Positions 5,264 through 13,210 of a stretch of 22,237 nt of DNA are shown one piece after another. The number at the start of each line of letters is the position of its first letter. Within the stretch, counting starts at the first letter, position 1. Origin of the DNA: a virus; the IMG/VR virus record IMGVR_UViG_3300027687_000083, positions 1 to 22,237 of that record; one strand, given 5' to 3'. Made by a program: the position numbers and the translations under genes. Below the pieces are notes generated by a model that was given only the letters and a program-made list of their open reading frames with translations, did not search any database and had not been told where the DNA came from.

Positions 5264-5274
5264 CTATTAAATAC

Positions 5275-5294
5275 CTCTAAATACTTAATTAGAG
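5275..5294. repeat. Short inverted repeat upstream of endonuclease VII
   Basis: CTCTAA (5275-5280) and TTAGAG (5289-5294) flank an 8-base AT spacer. On the leftward transcript, one arm overlaps the purine-rich AGAGG likely used as the ribosome binding site of the endonuclease VII gene. Folding could therefore dampen its translation. The stem is only six pairs and AT-rich, so the effect may be slight. Confidence 0.3.
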
Positions 5295-5719
5295 TATATC
5301 ATAGTGCCTTGTTTATTAACAATTAAAGCCATTTTTTGAGGCGTTTCTTTATCTTCACAAAAAGAGATATGCACCCACCTATCATATTCCAGAATAAGTT
5401 GATTATAAGGAATAGAGGAATTAATAATAGCGAGTACAACATCATTAGGAGTTCCGAAGCGTTGGCAAGTGAAATCGCAAGCCAGTCCTTGAATGTGTGC
5501 AGAAGTCGCTTTACTACCAAGCAGTTGATTAAGAGCCAAGCAACGAAACCCGCTGCTAACACGAATAGCACCACTATTAAGAAGTTCTCTAACATTTTCC
5601 ATTTCCTTTGCTGTAATTAAAAGATTAGCTAACTGCTTATCATTAGGTGTGTTGTCTATACCATGTCGTGATGCTGTTTCGCTAAATGTAAGTTCTTCAA
5701 GACTAAAGTGAGGTGTCAT
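5285..5719 (-). CDS. Endolysin, peptidase M15 (VanY/Peptidase_M15_3-like)
   Basis: This zinc peptidase is expected to cut the peptide part of peptidoglycan at the end of infection. The motif S-A-H-I-Q-G-L-A-C-D (73-82) supplies H75 and D82. E-Y-D-R-W-V-H (111-117) supplies the catalytic Glu and third ligand H117. R-V-S-S-G-F-R (53-59) is the usual substrate-loop motif. At 144 residues it is a single-domain enzyme of typical size, without a signal peptide, so it depends on the holin for release. The start shares a base with the upstream stop (TAATG). A second, same-strand reading frame of hydrophobic character is nested inside it (5323-5595). Confidence 0.9.
   Translation of the reverse strand: MTPHFSLEELTFSETASRHGIDNTPNDKQLANLLITAKEMENVRELLNSGAIRVSSGFRCLALNQLLGSKATSAHIQGLACDFTCQRFGTPNDVVLAIINSSIPYNQLILEYDRWVHISFCEDKETPQKMALIVNKQGTMIYSN
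5323..5595 (-). CDS. Possible nested hydrophobic (holin-like) frame inside the endolysin gene
   Basis: This 90-codon frame lies in the +1 register of the endolysin gene. It has AAAGGA eight bases before its ATG. The product has a hydrophobic N-terminal span (about 5-29), a K-R pair, a second long hydrophobic stretch (about 39-80) and the basic tail K-I-K-K-R-L-K-K-W-L, a plan seen in holins. A caution applies: in AT-rich genes the +1 frame takes its second codon base from the T-rich third position of the main frame, so hydrophobicity can arise by chance. A proper holin is already encoded at 6264-6635. Expression is unproven. Confidence 0.2.
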   Translation of the reverse strand: MLENFLIVVLFVLAAGFVAWLLINCLVVKRLLHTFKDWLAISLANASELLMMLYSLLLIPLFLIINLFWNMIGGCISLFVKIKKRLKKWL

Positions 5720-6264
5720 TAGTTAGACAATAATCCTTTAACATAATCATACAAATCTTCTGTAGATGCTTCGTATTCTAATCCAACTCCACTTCCATAA
5801 TTATTTTTATAAGCGTTAGCAGAAACATCGCCACCCAATACATTATTGAATAATGCGTTTAATCCGAAAGACCTTCCTTCATTACTATCTCTAATGCTAG
5901 CACCAAGATTTTGTCCTTGTAAGCCTATCTGTTTAATTAAATCATTATCAGTCTGTGTAATATTTCCGTAAAGATTTCCTAGACCAGCTTCAGCAGTTTT
6001 CTTATTCTCTTCTATTAGTGCTTTAATGTAATCTCCATCTGGAGAATTATAACTTGCTGCAATTCTTGGAATTATTTGATTTTTATTACTTGGTAAATAG
6101 CTTGCACCAGCAGTTGCGTTTAGCCACCCACCATTGTTAAGAGAATATTGATTAGTTACATTTGCTGCTAATGCTTTAGCTTTTGGATTTAAACCAAGCT
6201 CTAAAAATCCCTTATTTTGACCTATATTATATAAATCTTCTTCTATAAATAAATCTTTAGCCAT
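5719..6264 (-). CDS. Hypothetical protein between holin and endolysin (181 aa)
   Basis: I do not recognise this 181-residue protein. It has no signal peptide, membrane segment or cysteine. The N-terminal third is helical and charged. The middle is rich in N, G, Y and A with beta-like stretches (W-L-N-A-T-A-G-A-S-Y-L-P, I-I-P-R-I-A-A-S-Y). A later block, V-L-G-G-D-V-S-A-N-A-Y-K-N-N-Y-G-S-G-V-G, is again strand-like, a pattern reminiscent of outer-membrane or virion beta proteins. It overlaps both neighbours by one base (TAATG), so it is co-translated with the lysis genes. It may be a small virion or lysis accessory protein. No function is assigned. Confidence 0.8.
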   Translation of the reverse strand: MAKDLFIEEDLYNIGQNKGFLELGLNPKAKALAANVTNQYSLNNGGWLNATAGASYLPSNKNQIIPRIAASYNSPDGDYIKALIEENKKTAEAGLGNLYGNITQTDNDLIKQIGLQGQNLGASIRDSNEGRSFGLNALFNNVLGGDVSANAYKNNYGSGVGLEYEASTEDLYDYVKGLLSN

Positions 6265-6635
6265 TATTTATTTAAACCATTTTTCTTTTCGTAACTTCTT
6301 AACCCACCTAGACCTAGCATACCCATAAGTACAGGTAACATAGTAGCTGTATCAGCTTGAGGTATTATTACTCCAAAAGGTGCAGCAAGTGGTGATATAA
6401 GAAAGTTTATAGCAAACCCTGCAACACACACCCATCCTACTGCTGGTCGCCATCCTGCTTGAAACCATGCACCTTTAGCATCCTCTTTGTTTACTGCTAT
6501 CTGTGCTAACGCAATCTCATGTGCTTGTCTTTCTGCAAGTGTAGCTATCTCATGTGCCAGTTTATTTTTAGTATCTGCATCAGGTATAAACTTGTCTAGC
6601 AATGCTGCGACTGGTGATATAAGTGCTGCTAACAT
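6264..6635 (-). CDS. Holin, 3TM superfamily (GTA_holin_3TM-like)
   Basis: This 123-residue protein should form the membrane lesion that lets the M15 endolysin reach the cell wall. The diagnostic block is W-R-P-A-V-G-W (62-68), followed by a hydrophobic span (about 66-90) and another (about 97-111), and the G-L-R-S-Y-E-K-K-N-G tail. The N-terminal L-A-A-L-I-S-P-V-A-A-L-L-D-K-F-I-P-D and the amphipathic helix rich in A-H-E-I-A are also typical of the family. Its ATG overlaps the stop of the 41-residue membrane peptide upstream, which places it in the middle of a lysis cassette. Confidence 0.85.
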   Translation of the reverse strand: MLAALISPVAALLDKFIPDADTKNKLAHEIATLAERQAHEIALAQIAVNKEDAKGAWFQAGWRPAVGWVCVAGFAINFLISPLAAPFGVIIPQADTATMLPVLMGMLGLGGLRSYEKKNGLNK

Positions 6636-6760
6636 TAGTTACTCCATCCATAGATTAAGCATAAAATTAAAGGTGTTACTGGCATTACAGCTAAAAAAGC
6701 CAAAACAAATATAATTTTTTTACTAAACAATTTATTAAAAGATTTTTGTTGTTCGTTCAT
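6635..6760 (-). CDS. Unlisted 41-residue single-pass membrane peptide
   Basis: An ATG at 6760 opens a 41-codon frame that exactly fills the space between two lysis genes. It overlaps the upstream stop (TAATG at 6762-6758) and the holin start (TAATG at 6637-6633). The peptide has a polar, basic N-terminus (M-N-E-Q-Q-K-S-F-N-K-L-F-S-K-K) and one hydrophobic span of about 23 residues (roughly 16-38). Exact fit on both sides is strong evidence that it is a real gene. By position and topology it could be a holin partner, antiholin or spanin-like component. No lipobox is visible. Confidence 0.8.
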   Translation of the reverse strand: MNEQQKSFNKLFSKKIIFVLAFLAVMPVTPLILCLIYGWSN

Positions 6761-6963
6761 TAGCTAATCCAATTTCTAATAGCGATAGATATTAAGCCAC
6801 CTACAAAGGAAGCTATCCCCATGCCCATCCAAAAACCACCTTTAGATTTATTAGCTAAAGCCAACATTTCTTTCATGTCTTTTTGGAGTTCGTCTTGACC
6901 TTTTTGTAATTGCTCTATTTGCTCTTTCATTTTACCAAACTCTATAGGGTTAATATCACTCAT
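6760..6963 (-). CDS. Coiled-coil plus membrane-anchor protein (XhlA-like lysis accessory)
   Basis: The start is ATG at 6963, overlapping the upstream stop in ATGAGTGA. A longer frame would need a TTG. The 67-residue product has a heptad-like helix (M-K-E-Q-I-E-Q-L-Q-K-G-Q-D-E-L-Q-K-D-M) over about residues 11-40, then a membrane span G-M-G-I-A-S-F-V-G-G-L-I-S-I-A-I near 46-63. This arrangement resembles XhlA-type holin accessory proteins. It heads the lysis cassette of four to five genes. The exact role (holin, antiholin or spanin) cannot be told from sequence. Confidence 0.75.
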   Translation of the reverse strand: MSDINPIEFGKMKEQIEQLQKGQDELQKDMKEMLALANKSKGGFWMGMGIASFVGGLISIAIRNWIS

Positions 6964-8986
6964 TATTTTTTCCAAAAGGTAGTGGATTTTCTAATAATGA
7001 AGAATATCCCATAAATGGCTGAATTATTGGAGATTTTTCTTGAGATAAAAGACCTTTTTCTATATTATAGAAATTTTCTTCTCGTTTTAAGCGTTCTATC
7101 ACATTTTTTATTTTTCCTTTTGGTTCAATAAACGACCTGTCTAAAATTTGTTTTGTACTTATATTTTTTTCATATTTAGCTGTATCACGAATTGCTCTTA
7201 ATTTCATAATTTCTTGCTTACTAAAAACAACCCCTAATTTTTTAGGATTATTTAAAATTTCAGTTAATTTATTTGTATTAATAGAATCACCAGACATAAT
7301 TTTATTTTTAATTACATTAAGGTAGTTATTTTTAAAGTTTAATTTTTGACTATTTGGTAGAGAATTAAAGAATTTTGAAAGCTCACTTGGAGTTTTATTT
7401 AATACTTTAGTTTCAAAAAAATTAGGTTTAATTTCATTACCCTTACTAACAAAGTTTCTAACATCATCCTTTCCTAAAGATTGTTTAAATGCTTTGTAAT
7501 CAGCTCTAACAGAATCTAATTCTTTAATAAGAAGTTTTTGTTTGTCGTTCATTATAAGTCTTTGATTTTTTATTAAAGGAGTTTCGTCTAATACATTTCT
7601 AATTTCTTTGTATGCAGCTTTTGCCCCTCCTTTTGAACCTGCTATTTCTTCACCTAATCTAGTTTTTAACATTTCTCTACTACTTAAAGTTAATTTATTT
7701 AGTCCTTGAGCAAAAGAATTTATAAGTTTTTGAGCTTCTAGTGGAGTAGCATATTGTTTAAAGGTATCTTTTAATCTAGCTGCTACTTTATTAGTAAAAT
7801 ATACATGGTCATATTTTAAATCTCTACCTTCTTTCATATTACTTATTCTTTTATATCTTTTTCCAAAAGAAGAGTATGTTTGGTCAATTGCATTTTTTAA
7901 AGATTTAGCTAAATCATCACTATAATCCCCTACTTCTTTTGCACTTCCTGCTCCCATATCATCAATTGTATCTCTAAATGCTTGTTTGTTTTTATCGGCT
8001 AGATTAAATAGCTCTGGGTTTTTCGTTGTTATTTTCGCTTCTCTACTTGCTATAGGTGTATTTGGATTTATTCTCCCTATTGTAGGAGTTGCTCCAGATA
8101 ATTTATAATCAATTAATTTTTTAATAGCAACTGGAGATATATTAGCGTTATTTTTAACAGCTTCATTAACAAGGCTTTTTAATGACATTGCCACTTCTTC
8201 AGGCAATTCTTGTAATGTTACATTTGAGCCTTTCAATGAATTATTAATAATATCGTTAGTTTTATTAATAATTTTAGGTGTTGTTTTTGTTATATTTCCC
8301 TTTAAATTTGATAAAGAGGTTCTTAATAAGTTTTGTGTTGGTTGTCTAAATAATGTTGCAGCAATTCCTCCTGCTACTTCTTTTGCAGTATCGTATTCTG
8401 GAGGAGTGTCAATTTGTGAAGCTAATCCTGCTCCCACGCCAAATGAAGTTCCTGCAAGTAATTGTCTTCTTGGGTCTGAAAGAAACCCTTTTTTTAATCC
8501 CTTCCCAGTAGCATCTAAAACTTGCCCTAATCTTGTGTCAGGAACCTTTAATAAAGGTTTTGGAGCTTTTAGTAATCCACCTGATTTAAGAAGTGCGTTT
8601 GTTCCAATGTTAGCAGCTTTAGCAACCCCTAATGGCATAGCTGTATAAGTTAATGCTCTTGATGGATATGAAACAAATTTTTCCATTTCTGTTTCTGGTT
8701 TATTTTGATATATACTTGGGAATGCTTCTGGCAATGTTCTACCATCTCCCACACCTATTTTCTCTAACACAGATGATACAGCGTTATATGGAAGCTCATA
8801 AGGCTCTGCTACATACCTTGCTCCAAGACCTAATTGCCTGTTAAACTTTTCCACAGGTGTTTTTGTATTCTTTTTTATTTTCATTTTAGAATACATATCA
8901 GTAAATAACTGTATTCCTTCAGCATTTTTTTGCTTAATAGATAGCCCTAGCCCTTCTTCAACTTCTTCTAATGTCATGTTTTCCAA
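6956..8986 (-). CDS. Large internal virion protein (T7 gp16-position ejection protein)
   Basis: The 676-residue protein follows the 548-residue one with a two-base gap, mirroring the gp15-gp16 order of T7-like phages, where these proteins are ejected with DNA to build a trans-envelope channel. The N-terminal part has small-residue-rich hydrophobic stretches (A-L-T-Y-T-A-M-P-L-G-V-A-K-A-A and Q-L-L-A-G-T-S-F-G-V-G-A-G-L-A), then long charged helices to the end. No lysozyme or transglycosylase active site is evident. The role is inferred from length, helical content and position. It ends overlapping the coiled-coil lysis protein. Confidence 0.7.
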   Translation of the reverse strand: MENMTLEEVEEGLGLSIKQKNAEGIQLFTDMYSKMKIKKNTKTPVEKFNRQLGLGARYVAEPYELPYNAVSSVLEKIGVGDGRTLPEAFPSIYQNKPETEMEKFVSYPSRALTYTAMPLGVAKAANIGTNALLKSGGLLKAPKPLLKVPDTRLGQVLDATGKGLKKGFLSDPRRQLLAGTSFGVGAGLASQIDTPPEYDTAKEVAGGIAATLFRQPTQNLLRTSLSNLKGNITKTTPKIINKTNDIINNSLKGSNVTLQELPEEVAMSLKSLVNEAVKNNANISPVAIKKLIDYKLSGATPTIGRINPNTPIASREAKITTKNPELFNLADKNKQAFRDTIDDMGAGSAKEVGDYSDDLAKSLKNAIDQTYSSFGKRYKRISNMKEGRDLKYDHVYFTNKVAARLKDTFKQYATPLEAQKLINSFAQGLNKLTLSSREMLKTRLGEEIAGSKGGAKAAYKEIRNVLDETPLIKNQRLIMNDKQKLLIKELDSVRADYKAFKQSLGKDDVRNFVSKGNEIKPNFFETKVLNKTPSELSKFFNSLPNSQKLNFKNNYLNVIKNKIMSGDSINTNKLTEILNNPKKLGVVFSKQEIMKLRAIRDTAKYEKNISTKQILDRSFIEPKGKIKNVIERLKREENFYNIEKGLLSQEKSPIIQPFMGYSSLLENPLPFGKNNE

Positions 8987-8988
8987 TT

Positions 8989-10635
8989 TTAATTCCTTAA
9001 CTGTTTAAGAAGTTCAAAGGCTTTTATCTGTAATGATTCTATTCGTTGCTCTACTGGAGCTAAATCATTATCTACTTCTACAGACTCTCCTGTTATTGGG
9101 TCAAATCCACCCCTCATCAAGGCTTCTTCAAGAGTATCTGCATAATCTCCATCAGAGCCAAAACTTTTATAAAGATGAGCTGCGGAAGGTAGATTACTTT
9201 TTTTAAATTCAGCTTGTCCGTAATCTGCAATATAAACTCCATTATAATAATCTGAAACTTCTTTAGATTTTTGGTATAGGTCTTTTAATGCTACATACAT
9301 ATTTCCACCAGAACCAGTTATGTCAAGAAATTGCTCCATATTTTGAAACATTGCAACCTCTTTGTCAGATACATTACCTACAGCACCACCAGTTTTGTTT
9401 GCATTTCTCATTGCAGTAATACCAGCAGTAAATTGTTTTGCTTTTAATGTTTCTATAAAGTTTTTAACATCTTGTGCATCTCCACCAAATTCAGCAAACC
9501 AACCAGCAGTCATTTCATTAAATTTAACTCTAAATCTACCGCCAGTAGTAAATAACTTTTTAAGAGTTTCTGGTTTACTCATTATCTTTTCAATATTTCT
9601 TTGTAAATCTTTATTTGCAGCTATACCAAACCGAAGAATTTTTTGGTCAGATACTTTATCATTTGAAATCTCATTATATTTTTTTAAATATTGGTCTTTA
9701 TTCATAGCTGGATTGTGCATAAGAATTTCTCTTCTGCCTAGATTGTTAAATTCATCTCTAGTATATCTTTCCCCACCCATACCATGATATATATCTTTTC
9801 CATCAACCTGTTTAAACCCAACAAATTTTTCATTTTGAGAATAATTATTTTTATTATTATATTCTTCAGTGAAATTTCTATTGTTGTTTTTATTTAATTT
9901 ATTATTATTTATTAAACTTTTTGCAAATTCTAATTTTCCTGTTACATAATTAGGATTGTAATTAGATGGGTCGGCTGCTTGTTTTGCTTGTTCTAACACA
10001 TTATGCCTGTCTGCTGCTTCTTGTGGCATAGTTAAATTATACTCACGAATAATATTTACTTTATCTTCTGGTATTTGAAACCTATTTGGTACACCTATAG
10101 ACTCATAAAATATCCTGTCTTGTTGAGTAATTGGGCGATTGTTATAAAAAGCCTTTGGTCCAACTGTAGCTAGTTCATATTGTTCATGTTCTGGAAGTGT
10201 TTTAATTAATCTTTTAATTCCATCTATTTGAGTGTCTGAAAGTATACTTTTATTTTTTGCTTCAGATGTTTCATAACCTAACTTTTTTGACTTTAAAGGA
10301 GCATCTGCTTCTGCATACTCATTAAGCCTAATATCTTGATTCAGCTTTCTATTTTTTAATGTTTGAGTAAGTATCTCTTGCTGGGTCATATAACCTTTTG
10401 TTTCTTTATCTATAACCCCTTGTCTACCAACTTTTGCACCTACTGCCATTTCTAAAGCAATTTGTGCGGCACTTTTTCTTCCATATCCTGTTATAAGTGG
10501 AGCTAATGCCCCAAAACCTGCGGCTACATTTTTTTGTGAATCCATATTAGGATTATCTAATAAAGCATTAACAGGACTAGCTGTTACGCCTAACATTTTA
10601 TCTAAATCAAAATCATAGTCTAGTAATGATGCCAT
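8989..10635 (-). CDS. Internal virion protein (T7 gp15-position ejection protein)
   Basis: The 548-residue protein is predicted mostly helical and charged. It contains a conserved-looking segment, T-G-G-A-V-G-N-V-S-D-K-E, after a helix with A-G-I-T-A-M-R-N-A, a combination often seen in large podovirus internal proteins. The N-terminus (N-V-A-A-G-F-G-A-L-A-P-L-I-T-G-Y-G-R-K-S-A-A-Q) is small-residue-rich. It lies between a glycine-rich virion protein and the 676-residue partner with two-base gaps on both sides. It likely travels in the capsid and is injected. No enzymatic motif was seen. Confidence 0.68.
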   Translation of the reverse strand: MASLLDYDFDLDKMLGVTASPVNALLDNPNMDSQKNVAAGFGALAPLITGYGRKSAAQIALEMAVGAKVGRQGVIDKETKGYMTQQEILTQTLKNRKLNQDIRLNEYAEADAPLKSKKLGYETSEAKNKSILSDTQIDGIKRLIKTLPEHEQYELATVGPKAFYNNRPITQQDRIFYESIGVPNRFQIPEDKVNIIREYNLTMPQEAADRHNVLEQAKQAADPSNYNPNYVTGKLEFAKSLINNNKLNKNNNRNFTEEYNNKNNYSQNEKFVGFKQVDGKDIYHGMGGERYTRDEFNNLGRREILMHNPAMNKDQYLKKYNEISNDKVSDQKILRFGIAANKDLQRNIEKIMSKPETLKKLFTTGGRFRVKFNEMTAGWFAEFGGDAQDVKNFIETLKAKQFTAGITAMRNANKTGGAVGNVSDKEVAMFQNMEQFLDITGSGGNMYVALKDLYQKSKEVSDYYNGVYIADYGQAEFKKSNLPSAAHLYKSFGSDGDYADTLEEALMRGGFDPITGESVEVDNDLAPVEQRIESLQIKAFELLKQLRN

Positions 10636-10637
10636 AT

Positions 10638-11561
10638 TTATACTGTCCTTCTTACATTAAGTATTGGTTGTTTCATTCTAACAAATGGGCTTCTTGACAC
10701 GCTTCCACCACCAGAACGAGGAGGAGCTGTATTTGATGATGTACCTTTATCACCAAAAGCAGTTAAACCTAAAGCTGCCATTTGAATTGGATTTTCTGAT
10801 GCGTAACTCATAACACTATCAAAGGCTTTCTCATATAGAGGTTTTTCATAACCACCTTGTGCCAGTTTTAAATCACTTGGAGTTGATTTTGTTATTTGGT
10901 CGGTATTAAAATTTGCACCTATATTAGTATTAGTTTTATTAGCAACGCCATCAGTATATCCATGAGTAAGTTGTCTTTGCATCCCCATTTCATCTGCATA
11001 ATTTAATTGTTGAGGAGTTCCAAAGTTACCTTGACTAATATCTGGAGTTGTATCTAAAAATGTTTGTTGAGCTGACATATTTGGACCAATACCTTTTGTT
11101 CCATTTAGTTGAGAATTTCCAAAATTACTTGTTGTTCCATAATCATTTCCAAAAGGAACATAACTGTTATTAACAACTTGAGATGTTTCTGGAATAGCAC
11201 TAGAAAAAGAACTTCCTAATGTTTCTGGAATAGCATAAGCATTTATATTACCAGTAGCGTTACCTAATAATGCTTGTGGGTATGATGTTTGTGCTGCACC
11301 GCCTATAAAACCAGCAGTTCCTGAACCAACACTTGAACCTAAAGCTCCACCTGAACCACTCAAAAGAGCAGAACCTCCACCTAAAGAGTTTACTGCGGCA
11401 GTAGAAGCTCCAGCAGCAGTTCCACCTTGTATTGCACTACCTAGTGCTCCTCCAGCTCCGCCTAAAGCCCCACCTAAAAAAGCCCCTTTAAACATATTCT
11501 CGCCTTGCAATTTTGCACTTAAAGCACCAATTCCAGCACCAACCATCATTCCAGTAGCCAT
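10638..11561 (-). CDS. Glycine/alanine-rich internal virion protein
   Basis: The 307-residue protein starts with a glycine-zipper segment (G-M-M-V-G-A-G-I-G-A-L-S-A and F-L-G-G-A-L-G-G-A-G-G-A-L-G) compatible with membrane insertion. It continues as a low-complexity S/G/A/N-rich chain. The end is basic (F-V-R-M-K-Q-P-I-L-N-V-R-R-T-V). Such proteins in the gp14 position of podoviruses are ejected and embed in the host outer membrane. Start and upstream stop share one base (TAATG). The specific role is inferred from composition and order. Confidence 0.65.
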   Translation of the reverse strand: MATGMMVGAGIGALSAKLQGENMFKGAFLGGALGGAGGALGSAIQGGTAAGASTAAVNSLGGGSALLSGSGGALGSSVGSGTAGFIGGAAQTSYPQALLGNATGNINAYAIPETLGSSFSSAIPETSQVVNNSYVPFGNDYGTTSNFGNSQLNGTKGIGPNMSAQQTFLDTTPDISQGNFGTPQQLNYADEMGMQRQLTHGYTDGVANKTNTNIGANFNTDQITKSTPSDLKLAQGGYEKPLYEKAFDSVMSYASENPIQMAALGLTAFGDKGTSSNTAPPRSGGGSVSRSPFVRMKQPILNVRRTV

Positions 11562-12478
11562 TATTTACCACCTCCAGATGATGTTGAGGTGCTGTTAATA
11601 GGGGCAGGAGCACCATAAGCTGCTGCTAAATAACTTTCTAGTTTTGAATAAGGAGCATTTTGACCATATTCAAATCTACCAATATCTGCATTTAGTGCTT
11701 CTTTTCCATAAGCCTCTTGTGTTTGTCCAATTTTAGCTAATTGATTAATGTCTTGATAATCTCCCATAGCCATTTGTGGGGCATTAGCTATTGCTTGATT
11801 TTGATATCCTCTTTCAGCACCATAGTTATTAAAGGCAAGTTCTGCTGCTCTACCTGATAATGAGTCTGCTAAATTAGATGATGCTGTACTTGCTAATTGG
11901 TCCATTGCTGATGAACCATATCTACCTGCTTGAGAGGATGTACTTGTCACATCTCTAATTGCTTTGTTAAATTCTGTTACAGCAGGTTTAGCTGCATTAG
12001 CCATCATAGCTGAAAAATAAGGATTTCCTGCTGATAATCTATCGCCTTGTATTGTATTTAATGCTTGAGCTTGAGCTGCTGGAATTAATGGACTTCCAGC
12101 TCTTGCTCTTGCTTCTGCTGCTGCTAAAGCTGATGTTGTTTGAGATGAAGGGTCTACATAAGTTTGTCCAGGATAATATTCTGGACCATCTGCTTGATAT
12201 AATCCTTTAGCTTCATCTAACCCATAAGTAATATAAGGTAATATTGCAGGGTCAATATTTTGTGTAGTTTCTGTAGTTTGTCCACCACCACCACCTTTAT
12301 ATTCTCTTAATCCAGTTATAGTATTTAAAGTCCCAGAACCGCCAATAGATATTAATAAGTTAGATTCTTTTTTATTAATATGTGCAAGTTCTGTATCTCC
12401 ATCACTTCCTAAAGATGCAATATCTTTGTAAAGTAATTTTAATAACCATATTTTAAATGTGGTTGGTAAAAATTTCAT
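11561..12478 (-). CDS. Internal/tail-proximal virion protein (gp14-like position)
   Basis: The 305-residue protein has a short hydrophobic N-terminus (F-K-I-W-L-L-K-L-L), a G-G-G-G-G linker near residue 64, and a long alanine/glutamine-rich helical region with A-A-A-E-A-R-A-R-A-G. A recognisable core follows: A-G-R-Y-G-S-S-A-M-D-Q, then helix A-E-L-A-F-N-N-Y-G-A-E-R-G-Y-Q-N-Q. This core recurs in many podovirus proteins of the ejection cluster (by memory, no search run). The ATGA overlap with the preceding GNAT-like gene shows tight coupling. Confidence 0.62.
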   Translation of the reverse strand: MKFLPTTFKIWLLKLLYKDIASLGSDGDTELAHINKKESNLLISIGGSGTLNTITGLREYKGGGGGQTTETTQNIDPAILPYITYGLDEAKGLYQADGPEYYPGQTYVDPSSQTTSALAAAEARARAGSPLIPAAQAQALNTIQGDRLSAGNPYFSAMMANAAKPAVTEFNKAIRDVTSTSSQAGRYGSSAMDQLASTASSNLADSLSGRAAELAFNNYGAERGYQNQAIANAPQMAMGDYQDINQLAKIGQTQEAYGKEALNADIGRFEYGQNAPYSKLESYLAAAYGAPAPINSTSTSSGGGK

Positions 12479-12894
12479 AGTTTAAGCTCCATAAGTGTGT
12501 ATTTCTTTTTATAACCATATAGTCTTGACCAAAGTCTAGCTATACTTTCAAATTTAGTAGCACCCTGTATTGCAGTTCCACCATTATGCTTGACCCAACT
12601 TTTAAATTGTTCAAACCCCTGTTTTGTAATAGCACCACTCTCTTTTCTAGTGCCAATATAAGTAATGTAAGCAATTCTTGCATTAGGGTACATCACCCAT
12701 TGTACAGTCAAAGCACAATAGCACTCCTTATCTTTCATCAAAAGCAGTAATTGCTGTTGTCCTTGTGCTACTGTTAGTTTAAGTGTATCAGCAGTAAACT
12801 CATCATTACCCTTATCTAAAGCTCTTTGTAGTAATGGTTCAGCTAAATGCCAATACTGTTGTATATGATTTGTTGGTACGATATATAATTTCAT
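12475..12894 (-). CDS. GNAT-like protein, T7 gp13-position internal virion protein
   Basis: The 139-residue product begins with W-H-L-A-E-P-L-L-Q-R-A-L-D-K-G, then two strand stretches (Q-Q-L-L-L-L-M-K and I-A-Y-I-T-Y-I-G-T) and a helix plus G-Y-K-K-K-Y-T-L-M near the end. This is the usual pattern of small phage GNAT-fold proteins. The acetyl-CoA-binding Q/R-x-x-G-x-G/A loop is not clear, so enzymatic activity is doubtful. Its position immediately before the ejection-protein cluster matches T7 gp13, which is needed for virion assembly. A structural or assembly role is more likely than acetylation. Confidence 0.6.
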   Translation of the reverse strand: MKLYIVPTNHIQQYWHLAEPLLQRALDKGNDEFTADTLKLTVAQGQQQLLLLMKDKECYCALTVQWVMYPNARIAYITYIGTRKESGAITKQGFEQFKSWVKHNGGTAIQGATKFESIARLWSRLYGYKKKYTLMELKL

Positions 12895-12910
12895 AGTGCA
12901 ATAATATCAT

Positions 12911-13210
12911 TTATCCTACTATAATATAATCAAAGTTTAAATCTGCACTTGCTACACTTGTATGAGTTATTACTGCACTTCCTTTAGCTTTAGTAGAAAT
13001 ATAAGGATTTTGTGCTGCTGCGTTTGCAGTTAATGCTGATAATAAAATAACACTATCAAAGCCTAATCTTTCATCAGTAATAGTTGTAGTTGTATTAGAG
13101 GCTCTTAAAGTAACAGAGCCTGTATTGTTTGTTTTTCCTGCCATAGAATTATTTAAAACTTCTGCAACTGCTCTAGGCTCTCCACCTTGATAAGGCAAGG
13201 TTCTATACAT
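12911..13210 (-). CDS. Small beta-rich virion protein (99 aa)
   Basis: The protein starts Y-R-T-L-P-Y-Q-G-G-E-P-R-A-V-A-E-V-L-N-N, then has alternating strand residues such as T-G-S-V-T-L-R-A-S-N-T-T-T-T-I-T-D-E-R and ends S-A-D-L-N-F-D-Y-I-I-V-G. I recognise this type from marine podoviruses, where a protein with a G-G-x-P-R-A-V-A-E-V-x-N-N start and T-x-T-D-E-R middle lies among the tail genes. A small beta-sandwich in the tail or neck is likely, but no function is established. It shares a base with the neighbouring DUF6973-like gene. Confidence 0.65.
   Translation of the reverse strand: MYRTLPYQGGEPRAVAEVLNNSMAGKTNNTGSVTLRASNTTTTITDERLGFDSVILLSALTANAAAQNPYISTKAKGSAVITHTSVASADLNFDYIIVG

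Noticed and set aside
5336-5620. Plus-strand 94-codon frame opposite the endolysin
   Set aside because: Antisense to a gene with complete catalytic motifs. No start signal or recognisable protein features.
8406-8844. Plus-strand open frames antisense to the 676-residue protein gene (also at 9362-9787, 13909-14172, 17687-17881, 19429-19644 and others)
   Set aside because: They lie opposite well-supported genes, lack ribosome binding sites and show compositions expected of reversed AT-rich codons.
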